DNA from: Enterovirga aerilata
GTDB taxonomy: Bacteria; Pseudomonadota; Alphaproteobacteria; Rhizobiales; Beijerinckiaceae
DNA length: 64,000 bases
Direction of reading: 5' to 3'
Assembly (NCBI RefSeq): GCF_013044135.1
Contig: NZ_JABEPP010000007.1
Span: 124,001-188,000, forward strand
This document shows, one piece after another, positions 32,420 through 40,587 of the stretch (position 1 is its first letter; every line of letters begins with the position of its first letter). The notes beneath the pieces were generated by a model that was given only the letters and a program-made list of their open reading frames with translations, had not been told where the DNA came from and searched no databases. A program made the translations under genes and the position numbers.

Positions 32420-32704
32420 CTATCCTCCTGCACGGGGCGGGACGCGGGCGGGTTGCGGCGCCCATTCATCTAGGCCCCCTTCGCCGATGCGGATCTTCCG
32501 ATAGAGGGGCGCACCCGCGCGAACCGCCAGCGCGTGTTCCGGCTCATCCGCATCGACCGCGCGCCAGCCGAAAAGACGGACCTGGTATTCGGTCGTACCT
32601 AGCGCCGCCGCAGCCGCCTTCAGATTGCAGGCCGCGACAAGCGCCTCGTCGCGGCCGTTCAGATTGTCTACGTGGTAGACGCGGATGCGCGCCAAGGTCG
32701 TCAT
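32420..32704 (-). CDS. Unknown phage protein
   Basis: 94 residues: RIRVYHVDNLNGRDEALVAA, NLKAAAAALGTTEYQVRLFG. The AAALGTT pattern recalls small proteins built on a short helix-turn-helix-like unit that recur in phage early regions, but this is not a firm match. Overlaps the upstream gene by one base. Confidence 0.6.
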   Translation of the reverse strand: MTTLARIRVYHVDNLNGRDEALVAACNLKAAAAALGTTEYQVRLFGWRAVDADEPEHALAVRAGAPLYRKIRIGEGGLDEWAPQPARVPPRAGG

Positions 32705-32901
32705 CAGAGCGCCCCGCCTATGACCTTGGCCACCTTGAACGTGCCGGCGCTGGCCCCCTCCTCTTCCATGATCGACAGATCGAAGCGCTGCCCGTTCAGC
32801 GCATTACGCACCAGCGCAAGCGCGTCCCGGTCGGAGACGGGTTTGTCGAACACGACGCGGAGACTGACGTAGCGGGTCTTGCTCATCTTCTTGGCGGCCA
32901 T
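32704..32901 (-). CDS. Small phage protein, first gene of the HerA operon
   Basis: 65 residues from ATG 32901 with GGAGACAAGCAG before it. KTRYVSLRVVFDKPVSDRDA and LALVRNALNGQRFDLSIME form a beta-alpha-beta pattern. It opens the leftward run ending at 30683 and is read from the repeat-rich region 32902-33025. Confidence 0.6.
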   Translation of the reverse strand: MAAKKMSKTRYVSLRVVFDKPVSDRDALALVRNALNGQRFDLSIMEEEGASAGTFKVAKVIGGAL

Positions 32902-32919
32902 CTGCTTGTCTCCGTAACC

Positions 32920-32971
32920 CATATGCGTTATGTAAGGCATATGCGTTATCGTGGTCAATAGGGCATATGCG
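32920..32971. repeat. Three CATATGCG direct repeats between divergent genes
   Basis: CATATGCGTTAT at 32920-32931 and again at 32938-32949 (18 bases apart), then CATATGCG at 32964-32971 (26 bases further). Minus-strand TTGACC about 17-18 bases before TTACATA overlaps the first two repeats. Most likely repressor sites controlling the small-gene/HerA operon; origin iterons are less likely as no replication gene is adjacent. Confidence 0.65.
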
Positions 32972-33025
32972 AAATTGTTGACGGAGATCGCCTCACCGGA
33001 TAGCCGGCCTCGTGTGGGACGTAAG

Positions 33026-33181
33026 ATGCTCTGGCCCGAGAAGATGGTCGCCGCGCTGCCGAAGGGCACGTTCGCGCGGATGGTGGCCGTCTTGCGCCCG
33101 GATGAGGACAAGACCGCCTTCATCCGCGAAGCCGTCGAAGCCGAACTCGCCCGCCGCGAGAAAGCCAAGCCGAAAGCCTGA
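33026..33181 (+). CDS. YlcI/YnfO-type or ribbon-helix-helix small protein
   Basis: 51 residues, MLWPEKMVAALPKGTFARMV then DKTAFIREAVEAELARREKA. The pattern PKGTFARM...FIREAVExEL is that of very small ribbon-helix-helix-like phage proteins. It diverges from the HerA operon and could bind the CATATGCG repeats next to it. Confidence 0.65.
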   Translation: MLWPEKMVAALPKGTFARMVAVLRPDEDKTAFIREAVEAELARREKAKPKA

Positions 33182-33190
33182 CCCTCGCCC

Positions 33191-33451
33191 TCACGTCCGA
33201 TCTCCACTTGGCTGCGGGGGAGGGGAGGCGAGATCAAGAAGCGCACGACCTGCGGCGGTCGCTCCCCATGCTCCATCGTGCTCAACGGCGCGAAGCTTCC
33301 GCAGCCGGCCGAGCCGGTAACTGACCGCGCCTCGCTCCCATCCGAGTTGCCGGGCAAGCCAGATCGCGGACGCGCCGTTCGTGGCCGCCAAGGTCCGCAG
33401 CACCAGCATGTCCAGGTCGATTGCGTTTCGTTGGGTCGTGCTGACGCTCAT
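33191..33451 (-). CDS. Winged-helix DNA-binding protein
   Basis: 86 residues. DMLVLRTLAATNGASAIWLA, RQLGWERGAVSYRLGRLRKL, RAVEHDGAWGATAAGRALLD form a helix-turn-helix and wing of the MarR/ArsR style. Excellent GGGAGGTGG site. A regulator candidate for this block. Confidence 0.7.
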   Translation of the reverse strand: MSVSTTQRNAIDLDMLVLRTLAATNGASAIWLARQLGWERGAVSYRLGRLRKLRAVEHDGAWGATAAGRALLDLASPPPQPSGDRT

Positions 33452-34062
33452 CCCCACCTCCCGAGAGAGCGGGGGAGGGGTGCTTCGAAACGCTCCCGCC
33501 ATTCCGCTGCAAACTTGAGCAAGATGGGATGGATGGCCGGGCCGTTCTTCAGTCCGTCCAAGGCCTGCCCGACCAAGTACCGGAAGACATTCTCGCGATC
33601 GTCAGGACGATAGGCCGGGCCCACGTTCGCGTTCGCCCGGTAGCCGGCCTGTTCCAACACTTTGACGATAGTGTCGCTGTCCACGCGGACGCCGACTCGG
33701 TCGGAGCACGGCTGGAGCCGGCAGAGCCAGTCCAGAAGCGCGACGTGGTCGGCGGGGTGGATGGACGCGAGTTCGTGGACGAGCGCATCGTGACGTTCCT
33801 GAAGCTCCTCGACCTCCGCCGCACTCCGGGCTGCCGCAGCACGGCCCTCTGGCGACTGTCGGTAGGCTTCGTCCTGTCGGTCGCTTTCAGCCCGCCATTG
33901 CCGAACGATCTCGGCAGAGTCAGAGCTGCCGCACGCTCGGATATCGATACCGTTGAAGGTCGCCCACGCTTCGCCATCTGCCGAAGCCCTTGCGGCCTCG
34001 ACCAGTAGCGTTGCGGCGTGGTCGATGTGTGTCCCGGGCGGGATCCAGATAGGCCCGCTCAT
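33448..34062 (-). CDS. Unknown phage protein next to the attachment end
   Basis: 204 residues. N-terminal SGPIWIPPGTHIDHAATLLV and FNGIDIRACGSSDSAEIVRQ; middle coiled segment (AARSAAEVEELQERHDALVH); C-terminal helical part with IHPADHVALLDWLCRLQPCS. The start resembles small phage proteins with an N-terminal PPG...H motif. Last phage gene before the tRNA; overlaps the winged-helix gene by ATGA. Confidence 0.6.
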   Translation of the reverse strand: MSGPIWIPPGTHIDHAATLLVEAARASADGEAWATFNGIDIRACGSSDSAEIVRQWRAESDRQDEAYRQSPEGRAAAARSAAEVEELQERHDALVHELASIHPADHVALLDWLCRLQPCSDRVGVRVDSDTIVKVLEQAGYRANANVGPAYRPDDRENVFRYLVGQALDGLKNGPAIHPILLKFAAEWRERFEAPLPRSLGRWG

Positions 34063-34222
34063 GCCCGGCCTCCCCGAGAACGGGACGGGAGGAACGGAGC
34101 GAGATTCGGCGTGTCAGAAACGTGCCGGAATAGGCGCAGGTTCTTGCTGCGTTCTGCACGGAGCCGCATCACACCAAGGGTGCGCTGCTTGGCCCAAGCT
34201 GTTGTTTTGTAAGGAGATCGGG

Positions 34223-34297
<75 letters not shown>

Positions 34298-34393
34298 AGA
34301 CCCGGACGGCCCGCGGACGGGCCTGCACGCAACCGGGGCGCGTCGGATGCGGCCGTGAATAGATGATGGCAGCCCCGCGCGCAACCGAGTGCG

Positions 34394-35449
34394 TCACCGC
34401 GCTGCGGCGGGGGCCCGCCGGGCGGCCTCGCGTAACTGGCGCTCCATGGCGGCGAGTTCGGCCTCCAGCCGGGCCCGGGCCGCCGCCGCCTCGCGCTCGC
34501 CCGGCGAGAGGCTCGCCTGCTGCGCGGGGACCGGAGGCGGAGCGCTCGCCTGAGCGGCAGGGCCGGCCGCCGTCGCGCGGCTCGCGGCAGCGCCGATGCG
34601 CGCGCCCTCCGCCTCGGCGGCGGCCTTGCGCTCCGCCTCGGCGCGGGCGCGGGCCTCGGCCGCCGCAAGCGCCGCCGCGCGGACCTTCTCCTCCGTATCG
34701 CGCCGGGCCTTCTCCTCCGCCTCGATGCGCGCCTTGAGCTCGGCCTCGAGCCGCGTGCGGGATTCCGCCGCCTCGGCCGCGAGCGTCTTCGCCCGCTCCT
34801 CCGCTTCCAGCCGGGCGAGGCGCGCGGCCTCCGCAGCCTCCGCGCGCGCCTTGCGCTCGGCCTCTGCCTTCGCCTGGCGCTCGGCCTCGGCACGGGAGCG
34901 GGCCTCCGCGGCCGCCGCGACCCGCTCCTCGGCCGCGCGCCGCTCGGCCGCAACGAGGTCGCGCAGCCCGGCCTCGATGCGGGTGCGGGTCTCGGTATCC
35001 GCCTTGAGCCGCGCCTCGCGCACCCGGAAACGCTCCTCGGCTGCGATCGCGGCGCGCTGCGCGGCGGTGCGGACATCGGCCAGGAGATTCGCGGCGCGGT
35101 CGGCCGCGAGCTGCGCGGCGCGCGCCATCTCCTCCGCCGACCTGACCCGCTCCTCCCGCGCCTTCGCCTCGGCCGCGTCGGCCTGCATCTCCCGCGCGGT
35201 CTCGCGCCGCAGCTCGGCCGCGCAGGCGCTCATGCGGCGCTTCAGGGCCTCCAGAACCGGCTCCCGCCACTCGGCCGCCGCGATCCCGAACGGCGCCTCG
35301 CCCGACCGGATGCCGGCCGCGAGCGGGCTCGTGCCGATGGCCGAGCAGGACAGGCGGGACACCCGGGCCGCCGCATCATCGGGGGCGGCCAGCGCCTCGC
35401 CGCCGATGAGAACGAGCCCCGCGAACCAGAGGAGATGCCGCCCCGCCAT
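34394..35449 (-). CDS. Exported coiled-coil protein
   Basis: 351 residues. Signal peptide GRHLLWFAGLVLIGGEALAA, then a short domain with one Cys pair region, then a very long Ala/Glu/Arg helix (residues about 90-290) with heptad-like AEAERKARAEAAEAARLARL repeats, ending in a Pro/Ala linker and a last helix. Likely periplasmic, elongated, perhaps bridging envelope layers. Low-complexity sequence prevents a family name. Runs toward the tRNA, downstream of hemA. Confidence 0.75.
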   Translation of the reverse strand: MAGRHLLWFAGLVLIGGEALAAPDDAAARVSRLSCSAIGTSPLAAGIRSGEAPFGIAAAEWREPVLEALKRRMSACAAELRRETAREMQADAAEAKAREERVRSAEEMARAAQLAADRAANLLADVRTAAQRAAIAAEERFRVREARLKADTETRTRIEAGLRDLVAAERRAAEERVAAAAEARSRAEAERQAKAEAERKARAEAAEAARLARLEAEERAKTLAAEAAESRTRLEAELKARIEAEEKARRDTEEKVRAAALAAAEARARAEAERKAAAEAEGARIGAAASRATAAGPAAQASAPPPVPAQQASLSPGEREAAAARARLEAELAAMERQLREAARRAPAAAR

Positions 35450-35518
35450 GCCACGCCCCCACGCATTTCTTAACGAAAGGTTGCCACCGGCGGGGGCGGC
35501 CGGCAAGGAGGCGAGGGT

Positions 35519-36748
35519 CTACTCCGCCGCCTGGGCCCGGTGCCGGAGCGGGAGCCCGAGCGCAGTCCAGACCTCGACGAGCGCCCGCGTCAGCTCGCCG
35601 ACGAGCCGGTCGTCGTGGCACGGCGTCGGCGTGATCCGCAGCCGCTCCGTGCCGCGCGGCACGGTCGGGAAGTTGATCGGCTGGATATAGATGCCGTGCC
35701 GTTCCAGGAGGCGGTCGGAGGCGGTCTTGCAGAGCGCCGCGTCGCCGACCGTCACCGGCACGATATGCGTGTCGCCCGGCAGGACCGGGATGCCCGCGGC
35801 GGCGAGCGCGGTCTTGGTGGAGGCGACCTGGCGCGCCTGGGCGAGCCGCTCGGCCGCGGAGCGCTTGAGGTGCCGCACGGAGGCGGTCGCCGCGGCCGCG
35901 ACCGGGGGCGGCAGCGCCGTCGTGAAGATGAAGCCCGGCGCATAGCCCCGGATCGCGTCGACGATCTCGGCCGAGGCCGCCACATAGCCGCCGAGCACGC
36001 CAAACGCCTTGGCCAGCGTGCCCTCGATCACGTCCACCCGGCCCATCACGCCGTCCCGCTCGGCGATGCCGCCGCCACGCGGGCCGTACATCCCGACCGC
36101 ATGGACCTCGTCCAGGTAGGTCATGGCGCCGTAGCGCTCGGCGAGGTCGCAGATCGCCCCGATCGGCGCGATGTCCCCGTCCATGGAATAGACGCTCTCG
36201 AAGACGATCAGCTTCGGACGCTCGGGCGCGATTCCACGAAGCAGCTCTTCGAGATGCGCGAGATCGTTGTGACGGAAGATGAGCTTCTCGGCGCCCGACC
36301 GCCGCACGCCCTCGATCATGGAATTGTGGTTGAGCGCGTCCGAGAGCACGACGCAGCCCGGCATGAGCCGGGCGATGGTCGCGATGCCGGTCTCGTTCGA
36401 GACATAGCCCGATGTGAAGACGAGAGCGGCCTCCTTGCCGTGCAGGTCCGCCAGCTCGGCCTCGAGCTCGACGACCGCGCGGCTCGTGCCGGAGATGTTG
36501 CGCGTGCCGCCCGCCCCGACGCCCGTCGCCGCGGCCGTCTCGACCATGGCCTGCACCACATCGGGATGCTGGCCCATGCCGAGATAGTCGTTGGAGCACC
36601 AGACCACGATCTCGCGCGGGCCGTCCGGACAATGCCAGGTAGCGTACGGGAAGGCGCCCGCCCGGCGCTCTATGCGGGCGAAGGAGCGGTACCGGGCCTC
36701 GCCGCGCAGGCGCTCCAGCGCGTTCACAAAGTATTGACGATAGTCCAT
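35519..36748 (-). CDS. hemA: 5-aminolevulinate synthase
   Basis: 409 residues. Condenses glycine and succinyl-CoA to 5-aminolevulinate, first step of haem synthesis by the C4 (Shemin) route typical of alphaproteobacteria. PLP enzyme of fold type [46 protein letters not shown] and the PLP lysine in [10 protein letters not shown] (residue 247 from this start). Length matches the family. Two adjacent ATG codons (36751, 36748); family proteins begin MDY. Confidence 0.97.
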   Translation of the reverse strand: MDYRQYFVNALERLRGEARYRSFARIERRAGAFPYATWHCPDGPREIVVWCSNDYLGMGQHPDVVQAMVETAAATGVGAGGTRNISGTSRAVVELEAELADLHGKEAALVFTSGYVSNETGIATIARLMPGCVVLSDALNHNSMIEGVRRSGAEKLIFRHNDLAHLEELLRGIAPERPKLIVFESVYSMDGDIAPIGAICDLAERYGAMTYLDEVHAVGMYGPRGGGIAERDGVMGRVDVIEGTLAKAFGVLGGYVAASAEIVDAIRGYAPGFIFTTALPPPVAAAATASVRHLKRSAAERLAQARQVASTKTALAAAGIPVLPGDTHIVPVTVGDAALCKTASDRLLERHGIYIQPINFPTVPRGTERLRITPTPCHDDRLVGELTRALVEVWTALGLPLRHRAQAAE

Positions 36749-36819
36749 CATGGGCCAGAAAGCGGGCCGGCCGCGACCCTCGGCGGTCCGCTTACCGCGT
36801 CGAACCGCGATTGCGAAGT

Positions 36820-37017
36820 ATGGATGAACCCGGGTGACGTTCGGTCGCCGGTGATTCGGAGGCGGAGCTGGACGAGAAGCGGGCGGAGCGCCTGAAGGCG
36901 GCGTTGCGGGAGAACCTTCGCCGGCGCAAGGCTGCCGCGAAGGCGCCGGAGCGCGAGGGCGCGCCTTCTGCCGCGCCCCCCGACCGGCGGGACGGCTCGA
37001 AGAACGAGGCCGGCTAG
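36820..37017 (+). pseudogene. Small conserved-looking ORF with a damaged start
   Basis: The frame ending at TAG 37015-37017 encodes [20 protein letters not shown] and [16 protein letters not shown], a charged helical pattern like the small proteins often found before murA in alphaproteobacteria. The in-frame ATG at 36820 is followed after five codons by TGA (36835). The other upstream ATG (36824) is in a different frame. Only an internal TTG (36904) could start it. Either a frameshift/nonsense mutation or a non-standard start. Confidence 0.5.
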
Positions 37018-37056
37018 GCTAAGGCTCTCCGGACGGCGGGGGCCGGAGAGGATTGC

Positions 37057-38346
37057 ATGGATCGGATCAGGATCAGGGGAGGGGCGCAGCTCAACGGCGT
37101 GATCCCGATCTCGGGGGCGAAGAACGCCGCGCTGCCGCTCATGACCGCGAGCCTGCTCACGGGCGAGCCGCTCGAGCTGCGCAACGTGCCCCGGCTTGCC
37201 GACGTGAACCTCCTGCTCCGCATCCTCGGCAATCACGGCGTCGACCACACGGTCACCGGCAAGCGGCCCGGCCAGACGACCGAGACCGGGCAGACGATCC
37301 GGCTCGACGCCTCCTCGGTCATCGACACCTGCGCCCCCTACGAGCTCGTTTCCCGGATGCGGGCGAGCTTCTGGGTGATCGCGCCGCTCGTGGCACGCTT
37401 CGGCGAGGCGCGGGTCTCCATGCCGGGCGGCTGCGCCATCGGCACGCGGCCGGTCGACCTGCTTCTGATGGCGCTCGAGCGGATGGGCGTCCAGATCGAT
37501 GTCGAGGGCGGCTATGTCCTGGCCAGGGCGCCGCGCGGCCTGAAGGGGGCGGAGATCGAGTTCCCGAAGGTCACGGTGTCCGGGACGCATGTCGCGCTCA
37601 TGGCGGCGACGCTCGCGGACGGCACCACCGTCATCGAGAACGCCGCGCGCGAGCCGGAGGTCGCCGATCTCGCGAGTTGCCTGTCGAAGATGGGGGCCAA
37701 GATATCCGGGGCGGGCACCTCCCGGATCGTGGTGGACGGCGTCGCCCGCCTCCATGGCACGACGCATGCCGTGATGTCGGACCGGATCGAGACGGGCACC
37801 TACGCCATCGCGGTCGCGATGACGGGCGGCGACGTCGTGCTGGAGAACACCCGGCCCGAATACCTGCAGCAGGCCCTGGACGTGCTCACTCAGGTGGGCG
37901 CGGAGGTCACGACGACGAACGAAGGCATCCGCGTCTACCGCAACGGCTCGGGCCTGCGTGCGGTCGACGTCACCACGGATCCCTATCCGGGCTTCCCCAC
38001 CGATCTCCAGGCTCAGTTCATGGCCCTCATGACCAGGGCGGACGGGATCTCGCGCATCCGCGAGACGATCTTCGAGAACCGCTTCATGCACGTGCAGGAG
38101 CTGGCGCGGCTCGGCGCTCAGATCAGGCTCGACGGCGACGCCGCCATCGTCGAGGGGGTCGAGAAGCTGAAGGGCGCCCCCGTCATGGCCACGGATCTGC
38201 GGGCCTCGGTGTCGCTGGTCATCGCCGGGCTCGCGGCCGAGGGCGAGACCGAGATCCACCGCGTCTACCATCTCGACCGCGGCTTCGAGGCGCTGGAGGC
38301 GAAGCTCGGTCGCTGCGGCGCGGAGATCCAGCGGATCAGCGGCTGA
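37057..38346 (+). CDS. murA: UDP-N-acetylglucosamine 1-carboxyvinyltransferase
   Basis: 429 residues. Transfers enolpyruvate from PEP to UDP-GlcNAc, first committed step of peptidoglycan synthesis, in the cytoplasm. Full family layout: [12 protein letters not shown] with the KN pair, the catalytic loop [11 protein letters not shown] with Cys126 (fosfomycin target), repeats of the inverse alpha/beta barrel, and the closing [23 protein letters not shown] start after a GGAGAGG site. Confidence 0.97.
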   Translation: MDRIRIRGGAQLNGVIPISGAKNAALPLMTASLLTGEPLELRNVPRLADVNLLLRILGNHGVDHTVTGKRPGQTTETGQTIRLDASSVIDTCAPYELVSRMRASFWVIAPLVARFGEARVSMPGGCAIGTRPVDLLLMALERMGVQIDVEGGYVLARAPRGLKGAEIEFPKVTVSGTHVALMAATLADGTTVIENAAREPEVADLASCLSKMGAKISGAGTSRIVVDGVARLHGTTHAVMSDRIETGTYAIAVAMTGGDVVLENTRPEYLQQALDVLTQVGAEVTTTNEGIRVYRNGSGLRAVDVTTDPYPGFPTDLQAQFMALMTRADGISRIRETIFENRFMHVQELARLGAQIRLDGDAAIVEGVEKLKGAPVMATDLRASVSLVIAGLAAEGETEIHRVYHLDRGFEALEAKLGRCGAEIQRISG

Positions 38347-38356
38347 CCCGCCGCAT

Positions 38357-38380
38357 GGGAGGCCGCGCCTGCGGCCTCCC
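38357..38380. terminator. Bidirectional hairpin between murA and gapR
   Basis: GGGAGGCCGC - GCCT - GCGGCCTCCC, 10 perfect pairs, in the gap between convergent genes. No long T-run on either side, but position and stability support termination. Confidence 0.7.
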
Positions 38381-38394
38381 GGGAGCGGTTCCGC

Positions 38395-38673
38395 TCAGGC
38401 CGCTTCTTTCATCGGCTCGGCTTCGGGCTCCGCCGTCTCCATCGCCCGCAGATAGACGTCGAGGAGCGTCTCGTGCTCGTCGCGCTCGTCCTTGTCCTGC
38501 TTGCGGATCTTGATGATCTCCTTGAGGATCTTCACGTCGAAGCCCTCGCCCTTGGCCTCGGCGAAGACCTCCTTCTTCTGCTCGTTCAGCTCCGCGATCT
38601 CGCTTTCGAGCTGCTCGACGCGCTCCACGAAGGAGCGCACCCGGTTGCCCGCGATCCCGATCTCGTCCGCCAT
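38395..38673 (-). CDS. gapR: GapR nucleoid-associated protein (DUF2312)
   Basis: 92 residues. Matches the DUF2312/GapR family: RVRSFVERVEQLESEIAELN, EQKKEVFAEAKGEGFDVKIL and LKEIIKIRKQDKDERDEHET. GapR encircles overtwisted DNA ahead of forks and polymerases and helps gyrase. Slightly longer than usual owing to an acidic tail. Confidence 0.95.
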   Translation of the reverse strand: MADEIGIAGNRVRSFVERVEQLESEIAELNEQKKEVFAEAKGEGFDVKILKEIIKIRKQDKDERDEHETLLDVYLRAMETAEPEAEPMKEAA

Positions 38674-38744
38674 GCTTGCCCTTTCCTGAATGGGACCGGC
38701 AAAGTCGTGCGGGCTCCGTTTCAGCTTCGTTAAGTCACGACCCG

Positions 38745-39242
38745 ATGGCCGTGCGACCGCTCGTCATGTTTCCCGATCCGCGCCTGCGCCAGGCGGCCGA
38801 GCCTATTGGGGATTTCGGTCCCGATCTTGCGGCGCTGGCGCGCGACCTCGCCGACACGCTCGCGGCCGTGGCGGCTATCGGGCTCGCGGCCCCGCATATC
38901 GGGGTGCTGCGGCGCGTCGTCGTCGTGCGGCTGGAGCCCGGGGCCGAGACCCGGTTCTTCGTCAATCCCGCCATCGCCTGGGCCGCGCCGGAGATCGCGT
39001 CCCATCCGGAGGGCAGCGTCAGCATGCCTGGCCTGCGCGAGACGGTCGCCCGGCCCGCCCGCGTCAGGATCGCGTTCCGGACGCTCGACGGCGAAGCCCG
39101 CGAGGAGGAGGCGGAAGGCTTCGCGGCCGCCGTGCTCCAGCACGAGATCGACCAGCTCGACGGCATCTTCTGGATCGACCGGCTGTCGCGTCTGAAGCGC
39201 GACCGGCTCGTAAAGCGCCACGGCAAGCTCGCCCGCGCCTGA
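38745..39242 (+). CDS. Peptide deformylase-like protein with altered active site
   Basis: 165 residues of deformylase fold (LVMFPDPRLRQAAEPIGDF, motif regions 1-3 all present). Normal deformylases have GxGLAAxQ, EGCLS and QHExDHLxG. Here they read AIGLAAPH (Gln to His51), EGSVS (metal-ligand Cys to Ser91) and QHEIDQLDG (second metal-ligand His to Gln137). Only His133 and Glu134 remain. It is therefore unlikely to bind the usual metal in the usual way. Gene is intact and well conserved in frame, so it may have another role. Diverges from gapR. Confidence 0.85.
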   Translation: MAVRPLVMFPDPRLRQAAEPIGDFGPDLAALARDLADTLAAVAAIGLAAPHIGVLRRVVVVRLEPGAETRFFVNPAIAWAAPEIASHPEGSVSMPGLRETVARPARVRIAFRTLDGEAREEEAEGFAAAVLQHEIDQLDGIFWIDRLSRLKRDRLVKRHGKLARA

Positions 39243-39394
39243 GCACGCCGCCCTCCGGCCGAGATCGCCGGCCAAGCTTCCGCCGGCCGTCATCTCTGCT
39301 ATGGTCGGCGGGCGCGGCCGCGGCGGATTCCGTGATGTCCGTCACAGGGCCGGCTTGCGCAGAACGGTATTCGGGCTCTGGAAAGAGGTCGGCC

Positions 39395-40078
39395 GTGGCG
39401 GAGCCTGCGCAACTCGCCCGTTTCCTGGGCGCCAATCCGTTCTTCGCCGGGCTCGGGCCCGACGCGATCGACGCCATCTCCCGGCTCTGCGTCTCGCGCA
39501 CGCTGCAGGCGGGCGAGGTCCTCTTCGGAAAGGGCGAGCCGGCGGACGCGCTCTACGCCGTCCGCCGGGGCCAGATCCGGATCGCCACCGGCACCGAGGG
39601 CGGCCGCCGCCTGACGCTGAACCTCCTCGGGCCGGGCGACGTGTTCGGCGAGGTGGCGCTGCTCGACGGTCGGCCCCGGACGGCCGACGCGATCGCGGCC
39701 GAGCGGGCCGAGCTGTTCGTCGTGCGGCGGCGCGACCTTCTCGATCTCCTGGCGCAGCGGCCGGCGGTCGCAATCGGCATCATCGAGCTTCTCTGCACGC
39801 GCATACGCTGGATGAGCGAGCGGATGGAGGAGACGGTGCTCATGCGCGTAAGCGAGCGGCTGGCCCGCCGCCTCCTCGCGCTCGCCGAGGATTATGGGGC
39901 CGACCTGACGGTGTCGCAGGAGGAGCTGGCCGTCTTCGTCGGCGCGACGCGCGAGACGGTGAACCGCCAGCTCCAGGTCTGGAAACGCATGAACCTGATC
40001 GAGCTTGGGCGCGGCCGCATCCGGCTCGTCGATCCCGCCGGACTCGCCGCTCTGGCCACCGAAGGAGCAACCGAATGA
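39395..40078 (+). CDS. Crp/Fnr-family regulator
   Basis: 227 residues. Cyclic-nucleotide-binding beta roll at about 5-120 (AGEVLFGKGEPADALYAVRR, LGPGDVFGEVALLDGRPRTA, the phosphate-binding cassette FGEVALLDGRPRTA), dimer helix, then a Crp-type helix-turn-helix (TVSQEELAVFVGATRETVNR). The cassette has Arg-Thr as in cAMP-binding members. GTG 39395 with a GAAAGAGG site 6 bases upstream is preferred to ATG 39335. First gene of an operon ending with a cyclase, so it may respond to the nucleotide made there. Confidence 0.9.
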   Translation: MAEPAQLARFLGANPFFAGLGPDAIDAISRLCVSRTLQAGEVLFGKGEPADALYAVRRGQIRIATGTEGGRRLTLNLLGPGDVFGEVALLDGRPRTADAIAAERAELFVVRRRDLLDLLAQRPAVAIGIIELLCTRIRWMSERMEETVLMRVSERLARRLLALAEDYGADLTVSQEELAVFVGATRETVNRQLQVWKRMNLIELGRGRIRLVDPAGLAALATEGATE

Positions 40079-40587
40079 GCCTCGCTCCCTGGATGTCCGG
40101 CCTGGCGCTTGCGGCCTGCGCGATCGCCTGCGCCGGACCCGCAGCCGCGCAGGGCCGCGGCTGCACCGTGACCTCCTATGCCGATCCGCCGCGCGAGACC
40201 CTCTCCTGTCCGGATGGGCTCACCATCACGGCGGAGGGCGGCGCGGCCTATCGGCTGCGCAACCGCAACGGCCGCCCGGAGGGGCTCGATCTCACGAGCA
40301 AGGGCGTGCTCGTCGAGGTGCCGCCGGGCCGCCGCGGCGGTTTCCAGATACAGACGCCGCACGCAATCGCGTCCGTGCGCGGGACCGTGTGGGCGGTCGA
40401 GGTGGCGCCCGAGCGCAGCTCCGTCTTCGTGCAGACGGGCACGGTCGCCGTGAACCGGCCGGGCGGACCGGCCGTGACGCTGCAGGCCGGAGACGGCGTC
40501 GATGTCGGCCCGGGTGCCGACCCGCTCGAGGTTCGGCGCTGGGGCCGGGAGCGGGCGCTTCTCTTCCTTGGCCGCTTCGGCCGCTGA
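40075..40587 (+). CDS. FecR-domain periplasmic protein
   Basis: 170 residues. Signal peptide (LALAACAIACAGPAAAQG), then a FecR-like beta domain: VPPGRRGGFQIQTPHAIASV, RGTVWAVEVAPERSSVFVQT, VTLQAGDGVDVGPG. ATGA overlaps at both ends tie it to the regulator and the cyclase. FecR domains pass signals across the envelope; here it may present a periplasmic cue to the CHASE2 sensor. Confidence 0.87.
   Translation: MSLAPWMSGLALAACAIACAGPAAAQGRGCTVTSYADPPRETLSCPDGLTITAEGGAAYRLRNRNGRPEGLDLTSKGVLVEVPPGRRGGFQIQTPHAIASVRGTVWAVEVAPERSSVFVQTGTVAVNRPGGPAVTLQAGDGVDVGPGADPLEVRRWGRERALLFLGRFGR

Larger units (their letters stand above)
1..34222. mobile_element. Prophage, right-hand part (siphovirus-type)
   Basis: A continuous set of head, tail, lysis and small accessory phage genes runs from the left window edge to just before tRNA-Thr. 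Seen: capsid, portal, connector, tail tube, tape measure, J-like tip, tail fibre and endolysin in the usual late order, then a leftward block of short overlapping genes. Beyond the tRNA all genes are ordinary chromosomal ones. The terminase, integrase and repressor are not in this window, so the left end lies outside it. The 3' end of the tRNA faces the prophage, as expected if the tRNA was the integration target, but the second att copy cannot be seen. The boundary at the tRNA is inferred. Confidence 0.88.

Noticed and set aside
32920-32971. CATATGCG repeats as replication-origin iterons
   Set aside because: No replication initiator is adjacent, and the repeats overlap a likely promoter between divergent genes, which fits operators better.
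34063-34222. Short integrase or excisionase gene at the prophage end
   Set aside because: No open frame of useful length with a tyrosine-recombinase or Xis pattern was found in the 160 bases.
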